Shown here: positions 34,807-43,934 of the stretch, piece after piece
How the letters are laid out: each line of letters starts with the position of its first letter
How positions within the stretch are numbered: position 1 is the first letter of the stretch
Virus record (IMG/VR): IMGVR_UViG_3300026484_000295
Span: 1-64,000 of that record
Length of the DNA stretch: 64,000 nucleotides
Direction: 5' to 3' (one strand)
Source: a virus
The notes under the pieces: model-generated
Database searches by the model: none
Told to the model about the DNA's origin: nothing
What the model saw: the letters and a program-made list of their open reading frames with translations, nothing else
Position numbers and translations under genes: made by a program

Positions 34807-35693
34807 TACCAAACCAACCAGTAAAAGTAGATGTCGAAGAAGCACAAGATTTAGCAAATATTAAAACATCAAAAATTAAAATAGGACTAGATGATATAGA
34901 CAATTTTATCAAAGATGAAATTAAAGATAGTTTTTATATGAAATTTTCTAATGGAGATTTTGAAAAATCATGGTCAGAGTATAAATCAATTCCTGTATTT
35001 TTAGCAAAAGGAAATATTTATGATCTGGTACCGGAAGGTATTTCTAAAGAGACACATTATGTATTACGTTTAGTTGCAACATGGCATGTTGAAAAAGCAT
35101 TAAATGCTTTAAAATTCGATACTGATAATGATGATAATCTTAAAATAGATACCTCTATGGGTAATATTGGTACAGCGGGACGTATAGCAAAAATATGGGC
35201 AGGAAATACTTTAGATTCTGAAAATATTAGAGAATATGGTGATGGAAGATTTACAAAAATGCCAAGACTTGCAGCATTTCCAGCATCTGAAAAAGATAGA
35301 AAACGACCTGTTACTGTTAATATTGAAAATGCTGGAATTGGAAGTGTATGTTCCCACCACTTCCTACCATTCAGTATTACGAATGATAATAATAGCAGAA
35401 TAGTAATTTCATACATTCCAAAAGATAAACTATTAGGCTTAAGTAAAATCGGCAGATTTGTAGAGTGGTGTTTAAATAGGCCGTCATTGCAAGAAGAGGT
35501 AACTGCACTAATTCATGAAAAAATTTCTAAAATTGCAGAAACTGAAGATGTGTACGTTGGTCTTTTTAATATTGTTCACAGTTGTGAAACTACTCGTGGT
35601 GCAAAACAATATTCTACTACTACAACTGAAGATTATAGCGGTGTATTTGATGACCCGATTATGAGAAGTACTATTTTAGATGGAATCAAATAA
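34803..35693 (+). CDS. folE: GTP cyclohydrolase I (FolE type)
   Basis: 296 aa. Zinc ligands are present in SVCSHHFLPF (C183, H186) with C261 in HSCETTRGA; GLSKIGRFVEW is the family substrate segment. The extended N-terminus is longer than in bacterial FolE (about 220 aa). The reaction turns GTP into dihydroneopterin triphosphate for folate or for preQ0/7-deazaguanine synthesis. Many large phages use the latter for DNA or tRNA modification, but queC/D/E partners are not in the window. Confidence 0.88.
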   Translation: MIPNQPVKVDVEEAQDLANIKTSKIKIGLDDIDNFIKDEIKDSFYMKFSNGDFEKSWSEYKSIPVFLAKGNIYDLVPEGISKETHYVLRLVATWHVEKALNALKFDTDNDDNLKIDTSMGNIGTAGRIAKIWAGNTLDSENIREYGDGRFTKMPRLAAFPASEKDRKRPVTVNIENAGIGSVCSHHFLPFSITNDNNSRIVISYIPKDKLLGLSKIGRFVEWCLNRPSLQEEVTALIHEKISKIAETEDVYVGLFNIVHSCETTRGAKQYSTTTTEDYSGVFDDPIMRSTILDGIK

Positions 35694-36147
35694 AATACAG
35701 ATAGGAGGTTATGATACTCATAACCTCAGCGACAATTCAGTTTTTTTTGCATCAAAACATAAAAAATCAAAAATATCTTTCATTATACATAGCATTACAA
35801 TTATAAATGATTCAGAAATATTTAAAATTTTATTAAAAAATAAGTTTATTATTCGTATAATGAAGTTTAAAGATGAACAAACACAACAACCATCACTTGT
35901 TATAGACTTTGTTGACACAATATCAAATCAAATTAAGTCTAAACCCAATAAAATATTTTATAATGGTGTTGGTGTTGGTGGATTTTTATTTGAATTAAAT
36001 TATATTTCCCAATGGGAAATACCTATTATTGATAAGCTATTAAGATCTTTCGTTATAGGTTCTAAAGAAGATTTTTTGGAAATTATCAAATCATATAATC
36101 TATTTTTAAATAGTGAAACACAATTATTCATCGAAACCCATTTTTAA
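35680..36147 (+). CDS. hypothetical protein (155 aa)
   Basis: Not recognised. Overlaps folE by 14 nt. A glycine-rich FYNGVGVGGFLFEL segment lies in a mixed alpha/beta protein. Probably cotranscribed with folE and the nuclease gene. Confidence 0.55.
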   Translation: MESNKIQIGGYDTHNLSDNSVFFASKHKKSKISFIIHSITIINDSEIFKILLKNKFIIRIMKFKDEQTQQPSLVIDFVDTISNQIKSKPNKIFYNGVGVGGFLFELNYISQWEIPIIDKLLRSFVIGSKEDFLEIIKSYNLFLNSETQLFIETHF

Positions 36148-36157
36148 AAGGTATAAA

Positions 36158-36874
36158 TTGAACTATTCACCATATTCATTTTCCAAAATTAACACTTACA
36201 AACATTGCCAAAAAAAATTTGAATGGACTTACGTAAATAAAAAAAATATCGATAAAAATTATAGTGATCCTACATATTTTCAACGAGGACGCTTCATACA
36301 TCAATATATCGCAAAACGGTTATTAGGTCAAAATATAGAAATAAATGGTTATTCATCAATAGAAATAGATGATAAATTAGATTTGATAGACCGGGCAGAT
36401 AAAGCATTGGAAAATGAATATATAAATATAACGTTCGATTTTGATATTACGGAAGTAGAACAACCTATTAAATTAGATAAATCTTGTAAAATTTCTAAAT
36501 CAAAAAAAGATAGCATGTTTACGGGTTTTATAGATTATTATGCAGTACATGATAACTTAGGTACAATCGTTGACTGGAAAAGTGGAAAATTTAGAGATAA
36601 TCCAAGTTTTGAACAATTACAATTATACTCTATATGGCTAATAGAAAAATACCCACAAATAGATGAAATCGATTTACTTTATTATTATATCGAACATAAT
36701 AAATTTAATATCTTAACAATAGATAAAGAAGCGGTTATTAAATTTCGAGATAGTCTATTATATGATATTTCTACGATAGAAAAAACTGATACTTTTTCTA
36801 TTAATCCATCTAAACAATGTGTGTATTGTCCTTTTTTTGAATCTTGTTTAGATGAATTTAATATTCTAATTTAA
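36158..36874 (+). CDS. Cas4/RecB-like PD-(D/E)XK nuclease (TTG start)
   Basis: 238 aa from TTG 36158, which has SD AAAAGG and clears the previous gene; the ATG at 36113 overlaps it. Cys at about residue 16 (YKHCQKKFEW) and a C-terminal CVYCPFFESC give the four cysteines of an iron-sulphur cluster as in Cas4/AddB. The nuclease core is FTGFIDYYAV, IVDWKSGKF, then QLQLYSIWL. Probably a 5'-3' ssDNA exonuclease in recombination or host-DNA breakdown. No CRISPR array nearby. Confidence 0.8.
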   Translation: MNYSPYSFSKINTYKHCQKKFEWTYVNKKNIDKNYSDPTYFQRGRFIHQYIAKRLLGQNIEINGYSSIEIDDKLDLIDRADKALENEYINITFDFDITEVEQPIKLDKSCKISKSKKDSMFTGFIDYYAVHDNLGTIVDWKSGKFRDNPSFEQLQLYSIWLIEKYPQIDEIDLLYYYIEHNKFNILTIDKEAVIKFRDSLLYDISTIEKTDTFSINPSKQCVYCPFFESCLDEFNILI

Positions 36875-37213
36875 ATTATATTGTTCTTGAATTAGAGCAG
36901 ATAATGCATTTTTAAGTATATCTTCATATTTACTTTTCGATGCTGGTCCTGCTAGATTACCATAAACTTTACCTTTTTTCATAAATAAAACTGCTGGTAA
37001 TGTATTCATCTGAAAATAAGAAGCTACTTTGTGTTGTTCTAATATACGACATAGATAAATATCTACTTTCCCTTTTAAACGTTCATCAAATTCTTTAAAT
37101 ATTTCTAGAATCCGAGTTTTAGTTGGTATATCATCTGAATAAAATAATATATATTGTGCTTTATCTTCTAATAAAAATGCATCAACATTTTCATCTGTTA
37201 AATCTTTTATCAA
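36866..37213 (-). CDS. thioredoxin-fold protein lacking CxxC
   Basis: 115 aa. Thioredoxin-like layout: FYSDDIPTKTRI where the WCGPC active site would be, a middle VDIYLCRI strand, the cis-Pro motif NTLPAVLFMKKGKVY, then GPASK. Both active-site cysteines are replaced, so disulphide chemistry is unlikely. It could be a structural subunit, as host thioredoxin is for T7 polymerase. Overlaps the convergent nuclease gene by 9 nt. Confidence 0.7.
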   Translation of the reverse strand: MIKDLTDENVDAFLLEDKAQYILFYSDDIPTKTRILEIFKEFDERLKGKVDIYLCRILEQHKVASYFQMNTLPAVLFMKKGKVYGNLAGPASKSKYEDILKNALSALIQEQYNLN

Positions 37214-37247
37214 TTCTATCTCCTTTGTTATATAGATTAATTTTACA

Positions 37248-37263
37248 TTTTTTTGTAAAATAT
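37248..37263 (+). promoter_or_regulatory. promoter motif TTTTTTTGTAAAATAT
   Basis: 25 nt before the topoisomerase ATG. Confidence 0.65.
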
Positions 37264-37287
37264 TAAAAAAGAAAATAAGGAAAATAT

Positions 37288-39819
37288 ATGAATAACCTTT
37301 CTAAAAAGGCAACAGATTATTTAAAACATTTAAATGACTTGGATATTGCATGGTTTGAAGATAAAAATTCAAAGTTTGTTATGCTATTTGAAAAACCTTC
37401 ACAAGTTAAAGCTATAAAACCTGTTATGGGCTCTACAAAAGATACAAAACATATTAAAAATATTTCTCTTGCTGGCCATACAATGAGACTAAAGAATTTT
37501 GATGAATATAATACTAAACTAAAGGACAAATCATGGTATAAAATGGTTAAAGATAAAGATTTACCGTTTATACCTGATAACTATGAGTTAGTTGTTAAAG
37601 AAAAATCAACAGGTAAATTTAAAACCGATTATCAAGAAATGGTTTTAAATGCCAAGCGGGCATTTGATGAAGCTGATTGGATTGTTTTAGGTGTTGATCC
37701 TGATAATGAAGGGTGTGCATTAGGGATGGAAGTTATTATGAAATGTAATGCTGAAGATAAAGTAATCGGTATGGTTAATATGTCCAAACTTGATTTTCAT
37801 TCATTAAAAGAAGAAGTTAAAACTTTAGATAAAATACCTTTTTGGAATATGGCTCAGAGTGGTTTTGCTAGAGGAGAGTTTGACTGGGCTTTTGGTTTAA
37901 ATAATACTATTTTAGCATCGGTATTATTAGGCGGTGGACAAACATATCATATCGGCGGCGTAAAATCACCAGTTATAAGAATGGTAGTAGATAGATTGAA
38001 TCATATTAAAAATTTTAAGCCTGTTAAATACTGGAGATTTGGAGGGTTAGCAAAACATAAAGAATCTGGTGTAGAATTTAATTATATTATAAAAATTAAA
38101 CAAGATGATACAGACATTATCAAAACTCAAAAAAATATAGATAAACTTGAGAAGGAATTAGAGTCCATCGATAAAGATAATGAAATCAATAAAGATAAAG
38201 TTTCGTCATTATATAATGAATTAGGCAAATTAAGATGGAAATTAAATGAATCGGTTAAAGAATTTGAGAGTTCAGAGAGAGATATTTATTCAAGTAAAAT
38301 GAGAAAAAAAGTTGAAAATGCTATAAAAGAGGGTATGAATTTTAAAGTGAGTAAATACGTACAAAAAAATAATCTCACTCAAAATCCACCTTTAGCATAT
38401 TCATTAACCGACTTACAATCGGAGGCAGGAAATTTACATAATTTTACTCCTGCAAAAACATTGGCTACAGCACAGAAATTATATGAAGGTCAATGGCAAT
38501 CTTATCCTAGAACAGATAATAGATATTACGCAAGTGGTGAAATGTCAAATATTAAAAAAATAATACCAAATTTATTGAATTTATCATCATTTAAAAATGT
38601 TAATATTCCTACCCCGTTTAAAGTAAAAACCGGAGTATTTAATAGTGCGAAAGTATCAGCCCACACAGGTTTGGCACCAACAGCAAAAGAAATGACTGAT
38701 AAATCATTATCCGGAGAACAAAAAATTATTTTTGATATGGTTGCGACAAGATACCTTATTCAATTCATGGATAAATTTGAATACTATAAAGTAGAAATGG
38801 ATGCCGATATTGATGATGATATATATCTGACTACCTTCCAAAATATCCAAACTAAAAAAGGTTGGAGAGAATTATATAATCCGGCTAATATGTACGGTTT
38901 TACTTATGTAGAACAACAAACTTTACCAACAATGAAAAAAGGCGATGACATCGAAATCATCACAATAGAAAAAGAATCATTAGAAACCAAACCAAAACCT
39001 ATGTTTAGTGAATTCAGTTTATTAAAAGGCATGGAAAATATTTCTCGTATATATCCAGAATTAGAAGGATTAGAAAAAGGTATAGGAACTCCGGCTACAA
39101 GAGCAAGCATATTAGATGCTTTATTTAAATCAAAATATCTAATTAAAAAAGGCAGAGTCATTGATGCAAGTGAAAAAGCAATAATACTTACAAATTTATT
39201 ACCTGATGAAATGACTAACCCTAAATTAAGAGCTGATATGGAAGCAAAACTTAATCAGATCGTTGATGGTAGTTTGACAAAAAAAGAGTATGAATTAGAG
39301 TTTAAGAAAATGGTTGAAGAACAGGCTAAAAAATTATATGAAATAGGCAAAAAACATAAAATTGAAATAATTGATAAAGCTACTTTACCTCCTAGTGAAG
39401 CACAATTAAAATTTGCAAAAACTATGGAGAAAGAATTAAATATAAAAATTCCTAAAGAAGCTCTAGAACTTAAAGATGAATTAACCAAATGGCTTAAAAA
39501 ACATGAAAAGAAGATGCCTAATTTGCTTTCTGATAAACAGGTTGCATTTTTAACTGAATATGGTCAGGATGATGAAGAAATCATAGCAATATTAGAAGCC
39601 AATGCTAAAAGAGAAATGACAAAAGAACAAAAATTCAAAGCATCTAAATGGTTAGGAACTTATATGCGAACTAGTGAATATCAGAAAAAGAGAGCTGCAA
39701 AAGCAGCTGCTACTAGAAAACGTAATAGAGAAGCTAAAATGAAAGCTATGGGCATTGAAACCCCAACAGTTTCTATAAAACGTCCACGTAAAAAGAAAGA
39801 GAAAAAAGAAAATAAATAA
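37288..39819 (+). CDS. DNA topoisomerase IA (TopA/TopB type)
   Basis: 843 aa, full length. TOPRIM: LFEKPSQVKAIKPVMG (E35) and GVDPDNEG (D137, D139, E141). A coiled-coil insertion lies at about 265-330. The catalytic motif is SYPRTDNRYY with Tyr413. It ends in a helical region and a very basic C-terminal tail (KRPRKKKEKKENK). It relaxes or decatenates replicating DNA. T4 itself uses a type II enzyme (gp39/52/60), so a type IA enzyme is a clear difference. Same direction as the polymerase C-fragment. Confidence 0.92.
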   Translation: MNNLSKKATDYLKHLNDLDIAWFEDKNSKFVMLFEKPSQVKAIKPVMGSTKDTKHIKNISLAGHTMRLKNFDEYNTKLKDKSWYKMVKDKDLPFIPDNYELVVKEKSTGKFKTDYQEMVLNAKRAFDEADWIVLGVDPDNEGCALGMEVIMKCNAEDKVIGMVNMSKLDFHSLKEEVKTLDKIPFWNMAQSGFARGEFDWAFGLNNTILASVLLGGGQTYHIGGVKSPVIRMVVDRLNHIKNFKPVKYWRFGGLAKHKESGVEFNYIIKIKQDDTDIIKTQKNIDKLEKELESIDKDNEINKDKVSSLYNELGKLRWKLNESVKEFESSERDIYSSKMRKKVENAIKEGMNFKVSKYVQKNNLTQNPPLAYSLTDLQSEAGNLHNFTPAKTLATAQKLYEGQWQSYPRTDNRYYASGEMSNIKKIIPNLLNLSSFKNVNIPTPFKVKTGVFNSAKVSAHTGLAPTAKEMTDKSLSGEQKIIFDMVATRYLIQFMDKFEYYKVEMDADIDDDIYLTTFQNIQTKKGWRELYNPANMYGFTYVEQQTLPTMKKGDDIEIITIEKESLETKPKPMFSEFSLLKGMENISRIYPELEGLEKGIGTPATRASILDALFKSKYLIKKGRVIDASEKAIILTNLLPDEMTNPKLRADMEAKLNQIVDGSLTKKEYELEFKKMVEEQAKKLYEIGKKHKIEIIDKATLPPSEAQLKFAKTMEKELNIKIPKEALELKDELTKWLKKHEKKMPNLLSDKQVAFLTEYGQDDEEIIAILEANAKREMTKEQKFKASKWLGTYMRTSEYQKKRAAKAAATRKRNREAKMKAMGIETPTVSIKRPRKKKEKKENK

Positions 39820-39832
39820 TTCTTTTTTTCTC

Positions 39833-39840
39833 TATAAATA
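39833..39840 (+). promoter_or_regulatory. late promoter TATAAATA
   Basis: Perfect match to the T4 late -10 element, 21 nt before the 39862 ATG. Confidence 0.55.
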
Positions 39841-39861
39841 AATTAAAAAAGGATTGTATGA

Positions 39862-40170
39862 ATGACACTGCTTGAATTAAATGAATCCCTTTCTCTAAAT
39901 TTTGAAAACGGCATTATTGTATATTTGGATAAATCGAATAAAACGTTTAGATTTATGGATCCAAAAGATAGTAAACGTCGAGGTTTAACAACAACTATAA
40001 AAAATAAAAACGATTATAAAAAACTAACACGTTATTATAAAATTGATAGCAGCTTTGATGAGTTTGTACCTTTGAGTAATGAATTTAAGAAAAATAATAA
40101 GTCAAATGAAATGAGAAAAGTTTTAGCTGCTATGCAAAATGATATTCTTAAATTAACTAAAGGTATATAA
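39862..40170 (+). CDS. hypothetical protein (102 aa)
   Basis: Not recognised. Basic, with a beta-rich start (NGIIVYLDKSNKTFRFMD). A late promoter lies upstream. 2 nt separate it from the next gene. Confidence 0.55.
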   Translation: MTLLELNESLSLNFENGIIVYLDKSNKTFRFMDPKDSKRRGLTTTIKNKNDYKKLTRYYKIDSSFDEFVPLSNEFKKNNKSNEMRKVLAAMQNDILKLTKGI

Positions 40171-40172
40171 TA

Positions 40173-41126
40173 ATGGCTTATGGGCATTATTCTCGACGTT
40201 ATTCATATGAAAGTCCATCACCGGTAGAAGTATCAGATACCGATATAAAGACCTTATTTGATACTCTTAAAGAACAAATAGAAAATAATAAATTAAAAGA
40301 TATAAGATCAACATTATCTAAACTAAAATTATCTTCAAATGAAAAATATAAAGATTATGTCGGGTTTAATGCTGTAATTATAGCTTATATACACGCATTA
40401 AAAATAGGCAGTAATAAAGCAATAAATAGTTTAGAAAAAACTATTTTTAAAAAAAATTTTACATTTGATGGGTTAAATATTATATCGCTTTCTAAAATTC
40501 TAAAAAATGATTTTAAATTATTTATAGATCAATATCTGATACATAAAAACGCAATATACACAATAAATGATAATGAAACTATTACCTTTTTATTCTTAAA
40601 TTATCCTACTGAAACAGAAATAATTATTCAAAATGGTAAAATTAGTAAATTTATAAAAGGGCAGGATAGATTAAATGTAATACTATCAATAATTAAGTAT
40701 TCTAAGTTATTTGAAACTATTGTAACTAGTTTAACAACTTTGTATGGTATCGAATACGTAGATAAATTCTCGATTAAATATGATACTTTGAAAAAAATTC
40801 ATGATGAAATAATCTTAAAACCAAAAAACCTCTTAAAGTCTCTATTAAATGATTTTTACTATATTATATATAGAGAATTTATAACTGCAGATATTTTAAG
40901 TTATGATTTAGAACATAAATTATTATTAGAAATTACACAAAAAAATTATATTGACTCTATACTAAATATAAGTGAAAAAAAACTTTTTGAATTATTATAT
41001 TCAATTAAAGATCCTGTATTGCGCACTAATTTTATAGTTAGTTCTGAAAAAGTATTATCATTAATTATTAAAAATGGAGATAATACACTCATCCCTGATG
41101 AAATAAAGGACATATTTCTTTTTTAA
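40173..41126 (+). CDS. hypothetical protein (317 aa)
   Basis: Not recognised. It begins MAYGHYSRRYSYE and continues as an all-helical, lysine/isoleucine-rich protein with no signal or membrane span. It lies between topoisomerase and the intein C-half. Its role is unknown. Confidence 0.6.
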   Translation: MAYGHYSRRYSYESPSPVEVSDTDIKTLFDTLKEQIENNKLKDIRSTLSKLKLSSNEKYKDYVGFNAVIIAYIHALKIGSNKAINSLEKTIFKKNFTFDGLNIISLSKILKNDFKLFIDQYLIHKNAIYTINDNETITFLFLNYPTETEIIIQNGKISKFIKGQDRLNVILSIIKYSKLFETIVTSLTTLYGIEYVDKFSIKYDTLKKIHDEIILKPKNLLKSLLNDFYYIIYREFITADILSYDLEHKLLLEITQKNYIDSILNISEKKLFELLYSIKDPVLRTNFIVSSEKVLSLIIKNGDNTLIPDEIKDIFLF

Positions 41127-41131
41127 AAAAA

Positions 41132-41142
41132 TTGTAAAATAT
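41132..41142 (+). promoter_or_regulatory. promoter motif TTGTAAAATAT
   Basis: Shorter form of the 16-base motif. It gives the polymerase C-fragment its own promoter, independent of the N-fragment 20 kb away. Confidence 0.5.
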
Positions 41143-41176
41143 TATACAAATAACACAGTATAATAAGGTATTTACA

Positions 41177-42331
41177 ATGACACTATCTCACAAAAAAATA
41201 AAATCTATTAAAAAAGTTAAATATTATGATAAAGTATATGATATAACTATGAAGTCCAATCCACACACATTTTTTGCTAATAATATTCTAGTCCATAACA
41301 GTTGTTATTTTAGAATAATGGAGGCAGAAAATTTAGATGAAGCTCAAAAAATTGGTGCCGATGTTGTAAAAGCATGTGATGAAGGTAGCATTCCTATGCT
41401 GGTTAAAGATATTTTTAATGGTGATGATGTCATGAGATCCGATTTTGAGGCTATTGCACGTTCAACTTTATCATACGGTAAAAAGAAACAATATGCGTTT
41501 CTAAAAGGTTGGGAAGACGGCGAAGTACTTCCAAAACCAAAATTAGGTATTACCGGTCTATCTATTAAAAGATCTGATTCACCTAAACAACTATCTATGG
41601 AAATGAAACCATTCTTTACTGAAATTATGAAAGGATTAAAACACGAAGAAATTAAAGAAGCTATGGATAAAATCGAAGGCGATTATGACGATCTAAGCTT
41701 ATACGATTTATCCGCAAAACGTTCAGCAAACAATTTAGGTAAATATTTAAAAGCATTCAATTATGAAATTGAATATAAATCTAGGCCCTATAATATAGAA
41801 AAAATTGATGAATTTTTAAAAGAAGAGTATCAAGATATAAAAATTAAAATAGATGATAAAATATATTTTGATTTTATGAGAGAAGGTAAAGGACGTTATT
41901 CATTAGAAGATGGCAATTTAATAAAGGATGTTAATGGTGAAATTTATATTGAAGCAAAGGTAAAAATGGTTGTTCCATTTCATATTAAAGCATCAATTTT
42001 ATATAACTATCTATTAGATGAATATAATTTATCGTCTGAATTTAATCAAATATTAAATGGCGAAAAAATTAAACTTTTTTACATTAAACCTACAAAAATA
42101 AATATCAAATATACAAATAGTGATGGTGAAGTATTTGATATGATACAAGAATTTGATTGTATTGCATTCCCTTCTAGTTCTAAACACATACCAACATTTA
42201 TTAATGATTTTACTCCAGATAAAAAGAGAATGTTGGAAACTTATTTCTTTGGTAAAATGGAAACCATTTTTGATGTTATTGGGTTTAGTAAAGAAAAACT
42301 TGAAAATATAGCTATGGATTCACTATTCTAA
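41177..42331 (+). CDS. 43: split-intein C-half fused to family B DNA polymerase C-terminal fragment (gp43-like)
   Basis: 384 aa. Residues 1-41 are an intein C-half: VYDITMKSNPHTFFANN (block F) and ILVHN with H40/N41, then Ser42 as the +1 nucleophile. Residues 42-384 continue the polymerase exactly after SDTD: SCYFRIMEAENLDE, KKQYAFLKGWEDG, and the T4 gp43-like end CIAFPSSSKHIP with a C-terminal ENIAMDSLF that matches gp43's clamp-binding ASLDFLFG tail. The N-half is at 20156-20959. Combined intein length is about 159 aa, with no endonuclease domain. Confidence 0.92.
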   Translation: MTLSHKKIKSIKKVKYYDKVYDITMKSNPHTFFANNILVHNSCYFRIMEAENLDEAQKIGADVVKACDEGSIPMLVKDIFNGDDVMRSDFEAIARSTLSYGKKKQYAFLKGWEDGEVLPKPKLGITGLSIKRSDSPKQLSMEMKPFFTEIMKGLKHEEIKEAMDKIEGDYDDLSLYDLSAKRSANNLGKYLKAFNYEIEYKSRPYNIEKIDEFLKEEYQDIKIKIDDKIYFDFMREGKGRYSLEDGNLIKDVNGEIYIEAKVKMVVPFHIKASILYNYLLDEYNLSSEFNQILNGEKIKLFYIKPTKINIKYTNSDGEVFDMIQEFDCIAFPSSSKHIPTFINDFTPDKKRMLETYFFGKMETIFDVIGFSKEKLENIAMDSLF

Positions 42332-42360
42332 ACGTATAATTAAAAACTATATACGTTTAG
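42328..42360. terminator. bidirectional hairpin between convergent genes
   Basis: CTAAACGTATA (42328-42338) pairs with TATACGTTTAG (42350-42360) over 11 bp. The stem contains or borders both stop codons (polymerase fragment and the 128-aa gene). There is no strong U-tract. Confidence 0.5.
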
Positions 42361-42726
42361 ACTATCTATAAATTCATTCCATTCTTCAATACTATTATTA
42401 CTGAATTGTTCAGCATTCGCTTTATCAAATGTAAATCCAATATTAGGAACTTTCTCTAAAATACGCTTATAAAAGTTTATATCTTCAAACGTATTTTTAA
42501 TTGAAATTTTTACATTTGTTTTTTTTAATTTATTTAATGTTGTTATTATTGTAGACATACGTTCACCACGTTTAAAACCGGTTACTTTTTCCGACAAATC
42601 ACCTACTATAAAATATTTTATACCATGTTCATTAGCGGTTTCTAATTCTTGCATTAATTTTAAATTAATACTCTCAATTTCTTCATTAAATTTATATAAA
42701 CCTAGTACAGTATTTAATTCATTCAT
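42340..42726 (-). CDS. hypothetical protein (128 aa)
   Basis: Not recognised. Helical, with an IKYFIVGDLSEK strand-like segment. Convergent with the polymerase fragment. A TAATAATACAAA stretch lies upstream. Confidence 0.55.
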   Translation of the reverse strand: MNELNTVLGLYKFNEEIESINLKLMQELETANEHGIKYFIVGDLSEKVTGFKRGERMSTIITTLNKLKKTNVKISIKNTFEDINFYKRILEKVPNIGFTFDKANAEQFSNNSIEEWNEFIDSLNVYSF

Positions 42727-42855
42727 AATAATCCTCTTGTTTAGTCCTAATTTGTATTATTATTTAGTTAAGTTTTTTACTTTATTATAAAGTTTATTTC
42801 TATATATTTTAAAGGAATTTTACAAAATGTTATTTTTAATCCCTTTAAAATATGA

Positions 42856-43821
42856 CTATTTATAGAGCCAAGATTTAATAATTTCTTTCTGTTTTTGACT
42901 AAGATCAACATAAAAAATTTCCACCTCAACGATAAAATCACCAATTTTATCTTTATTAATTGACTTAATACCTTTTTCTTTAAAAACTAATTTCTTTTTA
43001 TTTTTTATATCATTCATATCAACAGTAATCTGTTCATTAATACCATCAATAACAATTTCATCTTCTATTAAAATATCTAATACATTAAGTTTTAAAGTTT
43101 TATATATATCTAAACCATCTCTTCTAAATTCACTATCATTAATAATATTAAGTTCAATATATAAATCACCCCGTATATTATTAATTTTATTAGCCTTACC
43201 CCTCATAACTAGACGGGTATAATTGTCGACTCCTGATGGTATAACACAATTTAATTTTATAATCTCTTCTTTAAAACCTAGACCATTACAACTATTACAC
43301 GAATCTATTTTTGTATATCCTACACCTTTACAGTTTGTGCATAATATATTTGTGGTGATAAAACCACTTTTACTTTGAATAGTGCCATTGCCGTCACAAC
43401 TTGGACAGGGTTTAAAATTACCACCATACCCTGTACATACCTTACATTCAATCTTTTGCTTAAATTCAAATGGTATTTCAGTACCAACGATTGATTCATA
43501 GAAATTAATTTCCATTTGAATCACTTCATCTTTTTTAAAAGTTTTTTTTAATTTCTTTTTGATTTCTTTCTTTGGTTGACTAAAAATTGTATGTATATTT
43601 TTATGATTATTATAACTATAATAAAGTTTATCATAATCATAACGTTTTTGTGGATTTGAAAGAATATTATAAGCTTCATTAACTGTTTTAAAAATACTTT
43701 CAGAATTCTTATCTTTATTTAAATCCGGATGATATTTTTTTGCTAATTTTCTATACTTATATTTTATATCCTCTAATAAAGCATTAGGAGATATTTCTAA
43801 AATAGCATAATAATCAATCAT
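42856..43821 (-). CDS. dnaJ: DnaJ/Hsp40 co-chaperone
   Basis: 321 aa from ATG 43821 with SD GGAG; the ORF extends upstream without an SD. J-domain at 1-65 with the HPD motif (31-33), which stimulates DnaK. It has no clear Gly/Phe linker; instead there is a lysine-rich segment. The zinc domain has four CxxCxGxG-like repeats (CKVCTGYGG, CPSCDGNGT, CTNCKGVGY, CNSCNGLGF), then the C-terminal substrate-binding domains. It probably redirects host DnaK to phage folding. Divergent from flagellin. Confidence 0.9.
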   Translation of the reverse strand: MIDYYAILEISPNALLEDIKYKYRKLAKKYHPDLNKDKNSESIFKTVNEAYNILSNPQKRYDYDKLYYSYNNHKNIHTIFSQPKKEIKKKLKKTFKKDEVIQMEINFYESIVGTEIPFEFKQKIECKVCTGYGGNFKPCPSCDGNGTIQSKSGFITTNILCTNCKGVGYTKIDSCNSCNGLGFKEEIIKLNCVIPSGVDNYTRLVMRGKANKINNIRGDLYIELNIINDSEFRRDGLDIYKTLKLNVLDILIEDEIVIDGINEQITVDMNDIKNKKKLVFKEKGIKSINKDKIGDFIVEVEIFYVDLSQKQKEIIKSWLYK

Positions 43822-43898
43822 AGTTACTCCATTTTTAAGATATTTATTTAAGGGAATCAACATAAGTATTAATTTTGCAATATTTTTGCCATTTTAGT

Positions 43899-43925
43899 TT
43901 AAGTTTTTTGCACTATAACCGATAT
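43899..43925 (+). promoter_or_regulatory. sigma-28 (FliA) type promoter of the flagellin gene
   Basis: TTAAGTTT (43899-43906), an 11-nt spacer, then ACCGATAT (43918-43925). The consensus is TAAAGTTT-N11-GCCGATAA; this has 7/8 and 6/8 matches. It differs from every phage promoter motif in this window, so flagellin should follow the host flagellar regulon. Confidence 0.75.
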
Positions 43926-43934
43926 TGTAATTGT

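Noticed and set aside
36158-36874. Cas4 as part of a CRISPR-Cas system
   Set aside because: No cas1/cas2 or repeat array in the window. Cas4-like nucleases are common free-standing phage recombination enzymes.
41177-41299. Homing endonuclease domain within the intein
   Set aside because: The two intein halves total about 159 residues, the size of a mini-intein; no LAGLIDADG or HNH motif is present.
43822-43863. Longer DnaJ start (MLIPLNKYLK...)
   Set aside because: No SD upstream. ATG 43821 has SD GGAG and gives the usual J-domain start.
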